From Desulfobacteraceae bacterium (GTDB lineage Bacteria > Desulfobacterota > Desulfobacteria > Desulfobacterales > Desulfosalsimonadaceae): DNA of 64,000 nucleotides. This document shows, one piece after another, positions 8,182 through 16,816 of this stretch. Position 1 is the first letter of the stretch. The number at the start of each line of letters is the position of its first letter. The notes below the pieces were generated by a model, which was given only the letters and a program-made list of their open reading frames with translations, searched no databases and had not been told where the DNA came from. The DNA lies in NCBI GenBank assembly GCA_011389515.1, contig JAABUA010000005.1, positions 1 through 64,000 of the forward strand, read 5' to 3'. Both the position numbers and the translations under genes were made by a program.

Positions 8182-9467
8182 AACTATTCGGTATCAGCCT
8201 GACCTTCATGCTCCTGTTTGGCTTTCCGTTCATGGTCACTCTACTGGGCTCTTTAATGCTCTATATATACATTTACATGCCCGACTTGGCGCCCAAGCTT
8301 ATGGTCACCATGGTTCAGCAGGTGATCACTGGGATTGCCCCGCCGGCCCTGGTCTGCGTACCCATGTTCATCCTGTCGGCCAGCATCATCACCTCCGGAC
8401 AATCTGCAGGACACTTGATCCGGATGATTAAGGCCTTTGTGGGCCATCTCCCCGGGGGGCTGCCCATCACCACCAATGTCAGCTGCACTCTTTTCGGGGC
8501 TGTCTCCGGATCCACCCAGGCCACAGTGGCCGCTATCGGTGGGACCATGCGTCCCATGCTCCTGGAGGCTGGCTATAAAAGCTCTTTCACGCTGGGGCTG
8601 ATCATAAATTCAAGCGATATCGCGTTTTTGATTCCCCCAAGCATCGGTTTTATTGTCTATGGGGTGGCAACGAGCACCTCCATCGGCATGCTTTTTCTGT
8701 CCGGAATCCTGCCCGGACTTATGATCCTGATGATGTTCTCTATTTATTGCTACTTCTATTCCAAGATAAAAAAAGTGGGTCAGCTCCCCAGGGCCAGCTG
8801 GCCGGAAAGATTAACCGCTGTCAAAAATGGCCTGCCGGTTATGGGCTTCCCGGTGATTATTGTAGGGGGGATATATACCGGGATTTTCAGCCCCACCGAA
8901 GCCGCGGCGGCAGCCGTCTTTTACTCCCTGATTCTTGAACTCATAGTATATCGCAGCCTGACGCTTCCAAGGGTTGTTGATTCTTTCCTGCAGACCGGAG
9001 TGATCACCGGGGTGGTTTTTATACTGGTGGGTGCAGGCCAGGCTTTTTCATGGATGATCGGATTCATGCAGATCCCCCAGCAAATCCTGCCGCCCCTTTT
9101 TGGCGCCGATCCGACCGTGCTCAGGGTGATGCTGATTGTGGTGGTCGCCTATTTTGTGTCCTGTATGTTTGTTGACCCCATAGTAGCCATATTTATTCTT
9201 AGTCCGGTTTTTCAGCCCTATGTGGTCAGTGCCGGAGTAGACCCGATATTACTCGGTACCCTGGTCACCCTGCAGGCGGCCATCGGTTCAGCCACTCCGC
9301 CATTTGGCTGCGACATATTCACGGCCCAGCTGATATTCCGGCGCCCTTATATAGAAGTTATTGGCCATTCACTGCCTTTTCTGCTAATACTCATCCTGGC
9401 AACTGTGCTCTTGATCGCCTTTCCCAACATCGCCTTATTTCTCCCCAATCTGGCCATGGGACGATAA
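8178..9467 (+). CDS. dctM: TRAP transporter large permease subunit (DctM)
   Basis: 429 residues, highly hydrophobic, with about twelve membrane segments; the elevator-type transport subunit of the TRAP complex. Family signatures include GAVSGSTQATVAAIGGTM, the proline-rich IPPSIGFIVYG and, late in the protein, FVDPIVAIFI and ATPPFGCDIF. Translationally coupled to dctQ by an ATGA overlap. It is probably the last gene of the ectoine-type operon, because a weaker linkage follows to the EamA permease. Confidence 0.9.
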   Translation: MKLFGISLTFMLLFGFPFMVTLLGSLMLYIYIYMPDLAPKLMVTMVQQVITGIAPPALVCVPMFILSASIITSGQSAGHLIRMIKAFVGHLPGGLPITTNVSCTLFGAVSGSTQATVAAIGGTMRPMLLEAGYKSSFTLGLIINSSDIAFLIPPSIGFIVYGVATSTSIGMLFLSGILPGLMILMMFSIYCYFYSKIKKVGQLPRASWPERLTAVKNGLPVMGFPVIIVGGIYTGIFSPTEAAAAAVFYSLILELIVYRSLTLPRVVDSFLQTGVITGVVFILVGAGQAFSWMIGFMQIPQQILPPLFGADPTVLRVMLIVVVAYFVSCMFVDPIVAIFILSPVFQPYVVSAGVDPILLGTLVTLQAAIGSATPPFGCDIFTAQLIFRRPYIEVIGHSLPFLLILILATVLLIAFPNIALFLPNLAMGR

Positions 9468-9534
9468 TGGGATTTATAGGGCATTGAAGCCTGCACGAGC
9501 TTGACAGCGGCGACAGTGAGGAGCCTCAAACATA

Positions 9535-10443
9535 TTGAAGACTGTATCTGCCCACAATTCCCTGCCGGCTGCTTCGTCCATCTTTTACGGTGCGGCGCTG
9601 GCTGTTCTGGCGGCTTTTCTGTTTTCCTGCCTGAATGTCGTTATACGTTTTTCCGATCCCTACCTGACCATTTGGCACATGATGTTCGGCCGCAGCCTGT
9701 TTGGGACGATTTTTCTGCTTCTGCTGGCCAGGAGCACCGGGGTTCGCCTGGCGGGCCGTAACAGAAGGACCCTCATACTTCTGAGCCTTACCGGAACTGC
9801 AGGCATTTTGTGCCTGACCCTGGCGCTGCTGCGGATCCCCCTGTTTCAGGCCCTGATTTTGTTCTACACATATCCGGTAGTGGCGGCCCTGATATCCCCT
9901 TGGTTGACCTCGGACAGCAATTCACTCTGGAACTGGGCATGTATCGTCCTGGCTTTTATCGGGACCGCCCTTACACTCTGGTCCGGGCAATACGGCACCC
10001 TGGGCCTGGATACCGGGCACATAGCCGCACTGGCTGCCTCTGCGTGCATGGGTTTGACAATGACCCTGGTCCGGCGGGTAAGCGGCGTGAACAGTTCGTT
10101 GACGCCCATATTTTATATCAGTGTTATGGGCATGCTGGTCAGCCTTGTTCCCCTGTTCCACCCCAACGTCGGATTTTCCATTCCATTGCCGGGATTGGCC
10201 TGGCTGTTAGCCATTGGCTTGTTTGCCGTCCTGGCGCATATCGCCACCAATAAGGCGCTGGGTTACATTGCCTCGGCCAAAGTGGGAAGCATCAGTATGC
10301 TGGAGGTGATCTTTGGTGCGATATTTGGATATGTTTTGTTTTCCGAGCCGCTTGGATGGTCCACGATGGGGGGCGGGGCGTTGATTATTATGGCCGCCCT
10401 GGGATTGATTCAAGGCCCTGGACGAATGCCGGCGTCGTCGTAA
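9535..10443 (+). CDS. EamA/DMT family permease
   Basis: 302 residues built of two EamA repeats with about ten membrane helices, as in the drug/metabolite transporter superfamily. The glycine/serine-rich LGYIASAKVGSISMLEVIFG stretch in the second repeat is typical. No ATG fits; a TTG start preceded by GAGGAGCC is the best choice. It lies 67 bases after dctM on the same strand, so it may be co-transcribed and export a metabolite, but nothing in the sequence shows the substrate. Confidence 0.8.
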   Translation: MKTVSAHNSLPAASSIFYGAALAVLAAFLFSCLNVVIRFSDPYLTIWHMMFGRSLFGTIFLLLLARSTGVRLAGRNRRTLILLSLTGTAGILCLTLALLRIPLFQALILFYTYPVVAALISPWLTSDSNSLWNWACIVLAFIGTALTLWSGQYGTLGLDTGHIAALAASACMGLTMTLVRRVSGVNSSLTPIFYISVMGMLVSLVPLFHPNVGFSIPLPGLAWLLAIGLFAVLAHIATNKALGYIASAKVGSISMLEVIFGAIFGYVLFSEPLGWSTMGGGALIIMAALGLIQGPGRMPASS

Positions 10444-10651
10444 ACTTTAGTAATCCGGGGGCACAATTTCCCTTGCGGCGAACACATGCATTAATACGAC
10501 CATGCGAGATGCAATATTGATAAACCGGGGAGCGTTTGAAGCAGGGGAAAAGCCCCGGATCCAACCGGGACTTTTCCCCTGTTTGTACTGCGCTTTGTTC
10601 GCCCATGCAATACCCCCTCCAGTAATGCGAATTTCGGTCCGGACAGGACTA

Positions 10652-10804
10652 CCAGATTCAAGGCATGAGTTCGAAGAACTCTATGCCCAAACGCTTGCCG
10701 GCACAGGCATGGGAGCGCCGGCCATGTCTGTCCGGGTCGCTTTGGGATCGCTTATCATCAAGGAGCGCCTTGGCATCTCGGATGAAAAAGAATTACAAAG
10801 GTAA
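10652..10804 (+). pseudogene. Transposase remnant (IS5/IS1182-like DDE, N-terminal piece)
   Basis: An open frame here encodes FEELYAQ, then AMSVRVALGSL and IIKERLGISDE, which resembles the N-terminal domain of IS5/IS1182-type transposases (typical pattern: MALGALIIKE.LGLSDEE). The similarity stops abruptly after about 50 residues and no catalytic DDE domain follows. The part of the frame upstream of about 10650 looks non-homologous. This is a decayed insertion sequence, not an active element. Confidence 0.65.
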
Positions 10805-10850
10805 GGAACTACTGTATCTCTTGTTTTGCTCTCTGTTTTTTCTCTTCTTC

Positions 10851-10886
10851 CCATGAAGAATATTCTTCCAAGAATATTCTTCATGG
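10851..10886. repeat. Perfect 36-bp palindrome
   Basis: Two 17-bp arms (CCATGAAGAATATTCTT and its exact reverse complement) flank a CC dinucleotide. The arms are themselves partly palindromic (AGAATATTCT). It lies between the transposase remnant and a broken nucleotidyltransferase gene, with no coding region across it. Confidence 0.85.
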
Positions 10887-10904
10887 ACAAACTGCCTGTT
10901 TGCC

Positions 10905-11136
10905 TTATGAGGTCTTGTCAGAAAACCGATGCAAGATGGCCGTCTTGAACTGAACCATGTCTTTGATATCTGTCTCTGCAATCCGATGAACGGCATGGTC
11001 GTCTCAAGATCAAGATCGCTGTAGCGGTGGGCGGTGCCGGCGACCATGCTTCCATGGGCATAGGCAAAAAGAACCGGGTAGCCGGAAAAAATTCCAGAGC
11101 ATTGCTTTTCAACGTATTGACGATGTCTGCCGTCAT
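10905..11136 (-). pseudogene. Frameshifted nucleotidyltransferase (MNT-like) remnant
   Basis: On the minus strand, an ATG at 11136 opens MTADIVNTLKSNALEFF, then a T6 run (A6 at 11086-11091 on the + strand) shifts the frame into FAYAHGSMVAGTAHRYSDLDL. The latter carries the GSxxxGTxxxxSDLDL signature of minimal nucleotidyltransferases such as MntA antitoxins. After SDLDL the frame shifts again and a downstream stretch (KDMVQFKTAILHRF) is only readable in another frame. Two frameshifts and a missing partner gene mark it as dead, next to an IS scar. A HEPN toxin partner was not found. Confidence 0.6.
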
Positions 11137-11289
11137 CTTGATAGTCTTTTCTTTTTGTTTGCAGGCGATCGGCGATTGTCATTGAAATGGATGACCAATT
11201 TCTATTTTAAGGCTTGCAAACCCATAAAATGCAAGTGTTTTAATGGATTTCGGCCGATGGCTGCGCATGTCCATTTATTTTCTTTTGCG

Positions 11290-12591
11290 TCATTTTGACG
11301 GCAGGTTCTGTGCATAGATCTGCACTGCATGCATCACCTGAATCTGCGAATTGCTCTTGGACAACATGTCAATGATCTGCAGCATGCACGCGGGACAGGC
11401 GGTGCTCACCACCACCGCCTTGCTTTGAATAATGTTGTGCAACTTTCTGTCTCCCACCTTTTTCGACAAATCATAGTGCTGCAGCCCGAAACTGCCCCCC
11501 ATGCCGCAGCAGCGATCCGCTTCATCCATTTCCACGAAGGCATAGTCCGGATTTGACCGGATAAGGGCCCTGGGTTGCGTGTGAACATTCAGGGATTTTT
11601 TCAGGTGGCACGGGTCGTGATAGGTAATCACGGTGCCACCCCCAACGCTTTGGGTTTGGGGTGGAAGGGGGACGTTTTCCGCCAGAAACTGGGTAATGTC
11701 CATGGTCCTGGCGGCAATCCGATGTATTTTTTCCTGTTCCTGCGGCGGGAAGTATTCCGCCATCATGGGCCAGATTTTTTTTATGGTTGCCGTGCAGGTG
11801 GCGCAGGGCGTGACCAGAAATTGGTATTCCGCCCCGGAAAACAGCGCAAGATTTTGACGGACCAGCTGCACAAAACTCCCGGTGTCGCCTGCGGAAAGCG
11901 CCGGAATGCCGCAGCAGGACTGCGTGGCCGGCATGTAGATTTTTATTTGGTGATGCCGGAGGCTTTTGCATACGCTTCCGGCTACATCCGGAAATACCTT
12001 GTCCACAAGGCATCCGGGGAAAAAGGCGACCTTGACTTCGTCGGATCCGGCCGGTTCGTTTATTTCCGGCACCTGCTTGTGCCAGGGGGTTCTGGCCAGG
12101 GGCATGAAGTGCCTGTCCTTCAACGGCCCGGATTCAATCCGGGCGCAGGAGGAACCCAGAAAATCGCTGGCCTGCCGCGTGAAAATCCCCTGGAGTTTTG
12201 AGGCTGCAAAAAGCAGCTGGTTAAACAGGGCCGGACGCGTCAATAACAGCCGGAACATTGCTTTTTTGGCGGGCGGGAGCCCCAGGTATCCGTTGATAAT
12301 GGCCCGCGCCTTGAGAAACAGGTCCAGGACCTTGACCCCGCTGGGACAGGCCGCGGCGCAGGAGCCGCAGAGCAGGCAGTTTTCCAGTCGCTGTTTCACC
12401 CCTTTGGGGTCTTTCAGGAGGTTCTGGGAGAGGCGTTCCAAAAGGACGATTTTTCCCCGGGCGACATCGGTTTCCTTCCCGGTTTCCGCATAAAGCGGGC
12501 AGACCGCCTGGCACATGCCGCAGCGCATGCATGTGATCATCTGTTCATCGAGTTCCTGAAGCAGTCTGGACAGCTCGCGGAGATCGGCCAT
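11290..12591 (-). CDS. Fe-S oxidoreductase, GlcF/LutA-like (two 4Fe-4S, two CCG domains)
   Basis: 433 residues. The N-terminus has two ferredoxin clusters (CMRCGMCQAVCP near residue 21 and CLLCGSCAAACP near residue 72). The C-terminal two thirds have two cysteine-rich CCG domains (FFPGCL...CCGIP...CATC and HDPCHLKK...CCGMGG...CPAC) as in glycolate oxidase GlcF and heterodisulfide reductase HdrD. Such proteins take electrons from a flavoprotein partner to quinone or another carrier. The FMN-dependent 2-hydroxyacid dehydrogenase 138 bases upstream on the same strand is the obvious partner. The pair probably oxidises lactate or glycolate. Confidence 0.87.
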   Translation of the reverse strand: MADLRELSRLLQELDEQMITCMRCGMCQAVCPLYAETGKETDVARGKIVLLERLSQNLLKDPKGVKQRLENCLLCGSCAAACPSGVKVLDLFLKARAIINGYLGLPPAKKAMFRLLLTRPALFNQLLFAASKLQGIFTRQASDFLGSSCARIESGPLKDRHFMPLARTPWHKQVPEINEPAGSDEVKVAFFPGCLVDKVFPDVAGSVCKSLRHHQIKIYMPATQSCCGIPALSAGDTGSFVQLVRQNLALFSGAEYQFLVTPCATCTATIKKIWPMMAEYFPPQEQEKIHRIAARTMDITQFLAENVPLPPQTQSVGGGTVITYHDPCHLKKSLNVHTQPRALIRSNPDYAFVEMDEADRCCGMGGSFGLQHYDLSKKVGDRKLHNIIQSKAVVVSTACPACMLQIIDMLSKSNSQIQVMHAVQIYAQNLPSK

Positions 12592-12729
12592 TTTTATCCC
12601 CCTATGACCTTGTCTGGGTTGAGAATGTTTTCATGTTTATAAAGGGACTACCTGGCGTTTCCTATGTATTCTGCCCCGGCGATATTCTGCAGAAAGCGAT
12701 CAGGACAATTCGGGTGAGAATCAACCGGT

Positions 12730-13767
12730 TCATTCTACGGCAATGCCGTGATGCTGTGGAATATGAATAATGGTAGAATCCACGTGCCGGACCGAAGCCG
12801 TGCCGGTAAGTACCATGCTCTGGATCAGCTCCTGCCGGATCTTTTCCAGGTACCGGGCCGCACCTTCGCGGCCGCCGCCCAATACAGCGGTGGCAAACGG
12901 CCGGCCGATAAGCACGGCGTCCGCGCCTAAAGCCAGCATTCGCAGCACGTCTCCGCCGGAGCGCACGCCGCCGTCGACAAAAACAGCAATCTGCCCGCGA
13001 ACCGCCCGGACGATATTCCCCAGTACCCTTGCCGTTCCCGGAGCGCCGTCCAGAACCCGGCCCCCGTGGTTTGACACAACAATCCCTGCGGCTCCTGCAT
13101 CCACGCACATTTTTGCCTCGATTGCGGTCATGATCCCCTTGACCACGAAACGGGCGGGCGTTTGGCGGATTACCTCGGCCAGGGCAGCCGGGGGCTTTGG
13201 AGAAACTGGACGCCCCATCTTGCGAAGCGTGACCAGGCCGGCGGCATCCACGTCCATACCCACGACCGTGGCCCCGGTGGCCAGTGCTTTTTCCAATTTT
13301 GCAAACAACTCATCTTCGGCCCACGGCTTGATAAACGGTATGCCGCGACCTCCCAGTTCCTTGATCGCGGCAAAGCCGCTTTCGTGGATGAAATCCGGAA
13401 CGCCGTCGCCTGTGCAGCCTACGGTCCCGGCCTCAGCGCAGGCGGTCAGCTTGGACAGGATATACTCTTCCTCCGGCATTTTTCCGCCCATGTTAAAGGA
13501 GACGCCGCCGATGGGGGCTGCCAGCACCGGCATGGTCAGGTCAAGGCCCAGGGTCGAAACGGAAAGGTCCGGATCTTCCACCCCGTGCAGGCAGCGCATA
13601 TGCAGCTTGAGTTCGGATAGTGCCCGGATGTTTTCCTGAAAAGCCGATCCAGTTCCCAATCCGCCCATTCCCGGCACTTCGCCGGCACAGACGCGGCCGT
13701 CGCATACCGGGCAAACCCTGCAATATCCCTTCATCCGATCGCGGGCCCTTGCGTGTATTTCTTTCAT
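12730..13767 (-). CDS. FMN-dependent alpha-hydroxy-acid dehydrogenase
   Basis: 345 residues with the FMN TIM-barrel of the lactate/glycolate oxidase family (L-2-hydroxyacid to 2-oxoacid). Visible motifs are LAAPIGG, FVVKGI with its flavin-contacting lysine, the catalytic SNHGGRVLDG with the active-site histidine, and the phosphate-binding DGGVRSGGDVLRMLALGADAV in pieces. A cysteine-rich N-terminal tail (CRVCPVCDGRVC) is not part of classical enzymes but occurs in anaerobe homologues and may bind metal. AAAGGAGG sets the start. Because it pairs with the GlcF-like gene, it probably acts as a dehydrogenase passing electrons to Fe-S clusters, not as an oxidase. Confidence 0.87.
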   Translation of the reverse strand: MKEIHARARDRMKGYCRVCPVCDGRVCAGEVPGMGGLGTGSAFQENIRALSELKLHMRCLHGVEDPDLSVSTLGLDLTMPVLAAPIGGVSFNMGGKMPEEEYILSKLTACAEAGTVGCTGDGVPDFIHESGFAAIKELGGRGIPFIKPWAEDELFAKLEKALATGATVVGMDVDAAGLVTLRKMGRPVSPKPPAALAEVIRQTPARFVVKGIMTAIEAKMCVDAGAAGIVVSNHGGRVLDGAPGTARVLGNIVRAVRGQIAVFVDGGVRSGGDVLRMLALGADAVLIGRPFATAVLGGGREGAARYLEKIRQELIQSMVLTGTASVRHVDSTIIHIPQHHGIAVE

Positions 13768-13814
13768 GCGTACCTCCTTTGCTTCGGATGAATCCGATGT
13801 TGTGGAATAAGATT

Positions 13815-13829
13815 GCTTTTTACGAGTCC
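13815..13829. repeat. Solo end of the 'CTTCGTAAAAAG' repeat family
   Basis: GCTTTTTACGAGTCC matches the ends of the larger element at 23527-23683. It lies in the 162-base gap upstream of the FMN dehydrogenase, which otherwise shows only a plausible promoter region. Confidence 0.35.
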
Positions 13830-13929
13830 TTCAAGGTTGAAAAAATACTGTTTTTGGAATGCTTTTGCAAGTGAAGGTATAAAACATGCAATTCCCGGTG
13901 AACAGGTACAGTCGAATGGATAGCGCTTT

Positions 13930-14970
13930 TCAGGCGGGCGGTTTTTCAATCCGCAACGCGTCCGGATCAAGGGTGATTTGAACCGAATCGCCCGGGACAA
14001 TGCGGTTTTGCCGGACATCACCGGCTTTCAGAAGGGCGGTCAAAAGGGTCCCGCCCGCTTTCCCGGCATCAAGAACAACCCGTATGCGGTCGGTTTCAGC
14101 GCTTATTTGGAGGACTTTCGCCGCCAGCCATCCGTTCCGAGGGCCGGAGTTGCCGCGGGCATTGGCATAAACCCGGATTTTTTCGGGGTCGATCGATACG
14201 AAAGATCCGGTGGAAAAGATTTCAGGGGGAGGTCCAGTGTGAATTTCCCTGTTGTCTATCAACGCAAGGAGGCCGTTTTGTTGCAAAACCCTGGCGGGAA
14301 AACGGTTTTCCGCAGCCGGCGCAGCCAGGCGCCCTGCGCTTAAATAAATTTTACTGCGGGCCAGCCGCTCCGCCTGGATCGGGTTGTGGGTGGAAAAGAG
14401 GATCGACATGTTTTTTTCGCTGCAAAGGTCGAAAATGATTTTTTCCACCACGGACTGGTTTTCTATATCCACGCCGGCTGTAGGTTCGTCCAGCAGAAGT
14501 ACCCTGGGCCCGCAGGCCAAAGCCCTGGCAATGGCCACCCGCTGGGTTTCCCCGCCCGAAAGCCGGTGGGCCGGGCGGTCGGCATACTCTTTCATCCCCA
14601 CGCGATCGAGGCATTCCAGGGCGATTCTCTTTTGAAAGGATCGCGATTCGCCGCGCATTTTAGGGCCGTACGATACATTTTTGATCACTGTCGTGGAAAA
14701 CATGATGGGATGCTGGTCTACCAGGACCACTTTCCTGCGCAGGGGCAGCAGGGTTTTTTCCCGCCAGGAAACCGGCTCTCCCATAAAGCTTACCGCCCCT
14801 CTGGTGGGTGGCCTCAGCAGGGCCAGGACATGCAAAAGCGTTGTCTTGCCGGAGCCGTTCGGCCCCAAAAGGGCGCAGGCGCTATTTTCCGGCAGGCTCA
14901 GGCGGTCAATATCCAGGGCCCTGAGCGCGCCAAATTGCACCTGGACGAGGGTGAGATCATAAAGCGTCAT
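13930..14970 (-). CDS. tupC: Tungstate/molybdate ABC transporter ATP-binding protein (TupC-like)
   Basis: 346 residues. ABC ATPase domain with Walker A GPNGSGKTT, Q-loop DQHP, signature LSGGETQRVAIARAL, Walker B VLLLDEPT and the switch histidine in STHN. A C-terminal extension of about 120 residues is consistent with a TOBE/MOP-like oxyanion regulatory domain. The gene overlaps the permease gene by four bases. With TupA and TupB it would drive high-affinity uptake of tungstate, matching the tungsten-type aldehyde oxidoreductase elsewhere in the window. Confidence 0.87.
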   Translation of the reverse strand: MTLYDLTLVQVQFGALRALDIDRLSLPENSACALLGPNGSGKTTLLHVLALLRPPTRGAVSFMGEPVSWREKTLLPLRRKVVLVDQHPIMFSTTVIKNVSYGPKMRGESRSFQKRIALECLDRVGMKEYADRPAHRLSGGETQRVAIARALACGPRVLLLDEPTAGVDIENQSVVEKIIFDLCSEKNMSILFSTHNPIQAERLARSKIYLSAGRLAAPAAENRFPARVLQQNGLLALIDNREIHTGPPPEIFSTGSFVSIDPEKIRVYANARGNSGPRNGWLAAKVLQISAETDRIRVVLDAGKAGGTLLTALLKAGDVRQNRIVPGDSVQITLDPDALRIEKPPA

Positions 14971-15668
14971 CGATCTTCTCCATACCGGCCCTGGGCAAGC
15001 TGCAACAGGATGTTCATGGCCAGGCTGACTGCGAGAAGAATAATTCCCAAAGCAACGGCAAGGACGAATTCGCCTTTGTTGTGCTCCAGGGCCATGGCCG
15101 TGGTCATGGTCCGCGTAAACCCTTTGATATTGCCGCCCAGCATCATGGCGATGCCGATTTCGGCGATAACGCGGCCGAATGCGGCGATGACGGCTCCTAT
15201 GATCCCGAAGCGGGCTTCCCGTAAAATCGCAAAGGCGGTTTGAAAGGGGCCTGCGCCCAACGTCATTGCCGTGCGCCGGTAACGCTCATCGATGCGACTG
15301 ACCGCGCTTACGGTGAAAGCGGCGACCCAGGGCAGGATCAGTATCACCTGACCGGTAACAATGGCGGCAGGGGTATAGAGCAGTCCCAGAGACCCCAGGG
15401 CGCCCTGCCTCGACAGCAGTGCGTAGACAAACAGGCCGATTACCACTGTGGGCAGGGCAAGCAGGGTGTTAAGAACGGTAATGACGCCCCGTTTGCCCCG
15501 AAATTTCCGTATCGCGATAAAAAACCCCAAGGGAACACCTGCCGCCGATGCGATCAGGGTCGACACAAGGGCAACCTTGAGGGATACGTACACGATAAAG
15601 TACAGTTCCGGGTCAAGGGAGGCAAGCATGCCTGCCGCTTCGGCCAGGCTTTTTGTCAAAAAGTCCAT
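14967..15668 (-). CDS. tupB: Tungstate ABC transporter permease (TupB-like)
   Basis: 233 residues with about five to six membrane helices and the binding-protein-dependent permease EAA-type loop (AAFGRVIAEIGIAMMLGGN). Length and the motif GLFVYALLSRQGALG fit TupB/WtpB permeases. Coupled to the ATPase gene by a 4-base overlap; follows tupA after 31 bases. Confidence 0.88.
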   Translation of the reverse strand: MDFLTKSLAEAAGMLASLDPELYFIVYVSLKVALVSTLIASAAGVPLGFFIAIRKFRGKRGVITVLNTLLALPTVVIGLFVYALLSRQGALGSLGLLYTPAAIVTGQVILILPWVAAFTVSAVSRIDERYRRTAMTLGAGPFQTAFAILREARFGIIGAVIAAFGRVIAEIGIAMMLGGNIKGFTRTMTTAMALEHNKGEFVLAVALGIILLAVSLAMNILLQLAQGRYGEDR

Positions 15669-15699
15669 TTACGGGTGATTTCCTCTGAAAACATATGAA

Positions 15700-16554
15700 T
15701 CATCTGGCGTCCGGGAAAAAAAGCGGATGGCCGTGAAGCTGGTATGAGCCGATTACCTCCTGGCCCCGTTCCGAAACCAGCCATTTGGCGAAGGTGTCGG
15801 CAAGATCGTATCGGACATGGGGAAATTTCTCCGGACTGACCGGGATCACACCGTAAGGGTTTTTGAGCATGTCGTCCCCTTCGTAGATCACTTCCAGGTC
15901 ATAGGGTTCGGAGCGGCCATGCTTGTAATGGAGATACGTGCCGCGATCCGAGAGCACATAGCCATCCTTTTCCAGGGCGAATATCAGGGCAACGCCCATG
16001 CCCTGGCCGATGGCAAAGTACCACCCCTTGCTGTCGGCGGGCTCCCCGGCGTTGGTAGTCGATACGCCGGATGCCGTCCACAACTGTTTTTCCCGGGCAT
16101 GGGTGCCGCTGTCGTCTCCCCGGGAGACGAACGGCGTATGTGCGGCTGCGATGCGGGCAAAGGCTTCCCCGCTGTTTTTTGCCTCGCGGATGTTCGCCGG
16201 GTCGCTTTCCGGTCCGACGATAACGAAATTATTATACATTACGTAATACCGTTTCGTACCGAAACCGTCGTCCACGAATTGTTTCTCCCGCACTTCGTCG
16301 TGCACGAAAATGATATCCACGTTGCCGTCCATGCCGTCTCGAAGCGCCGCCCCGGTCCCTTTGGCCATGACCCGGACGGTGATGCCCGTATCGGCATAAA
16401 ACTCCGGCAGCAGGTAATCCAGCAGTCCGGACGCCTCCGTGCTGGTGGTGGTGCTCATGGTGAGGATCTTGTCATCTGCTTCTGCCGTGTCCATTTCCAG
16501 GCCGATTATACACAAAAATGCAGCCAGGAAAATCAAAGACAGATTTGGCTTCAT
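15700..16554 (-). CDS. tupA: Tungstate-binding periplasmic protein (TupA-like)
   Basis: 284 residues with a signal peptide (MKPNLSLIFLAAFLCII...). After cleavage comes STTTSTEASGLLDYL, the TTTS motif that contributes oxyanion ligands in TupA, followed by SRGDDSGTH, the second ligand loop. These motifs separate TupA from ModA and WtpA. First gene of a tupA-tupB-tupC operon read leftward, divergent from a regulator gene across an AT-rich spacer. Confidence 0.9.
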   Translation of the reverse strand: MKPNLSLIFLAAFLCIIGLEMDTAEADDKILTMSTTTSTEASGLLDYLLPEFYADTGITVRVMAKGTGAALRDGMDGNVDIIFVHDEVREKQFVDDGFGTKRYYVMYNNFVIVGPESDPANIREAKNSGEAFARIAAAHTPFVSRGDDSGTHAREKQLWTASGVSTTNAGEPADSKGWYFAIGQGMGVALIFALEKDGYVLSDRGTYLHYKHGRSEPYDLEVIYEGDDMLKNPYGVIPVSPEKFPHVRYDLADTFAKWLVSERGQEVIGSYQLHGHPLFFPDAR

Positions 16555-16816
16555 TTCGTCACCTTATCTTTTAGTAGGAAAATGTCGGATTACAACTCCG
16601 CTGGTTTTGTGAAGCCGTATTTTTTGACTATATTTGTCATTTTTTGTAATTTCAAGTTATTTTTAATAAGTATTTTTTATAATAATTATTATTTAAAATT
16701 ATTATTTCTAATTCAAACCAATATTGTCTGAGCTTGTTTTTCCGGAGCACCTCTGGTAGTATAATAATTATACGCAAATTGTCTGCCGCCCGTTTTTAAA
16801 TGGTAAAGGACAGGCC
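16555..16816. promoter_or_regulatory. AT-rich divergent promoter region of tupA and the Xis-PBP regulator
   Basis: A 262-base gap much richer in A+T than its neighbours. It holds two palindromes: ATAATAATTATTAT (16679-16692) and GTATAAT-A-ATTATAC (16759-16773). The second lies about 45 bases upstream of the regulator start and is a good candidate operator. AT-richness means chance palindromes are likely, so neither is proven. Confidence 0.5.

Noticed and set aside
10502-10651. N-terminal part of a small + strand gene
   Set aside because: Codons before the transposase-like segment show no similarity and no ribosome site; treated as non-coding scar.
16679-16692. Strong operator at the ATAATAATTATTAT palindrome
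   Set aside because: Lies in a run of A/T where such palindromes arise by chance; kept only as part of the regulatory-region note.
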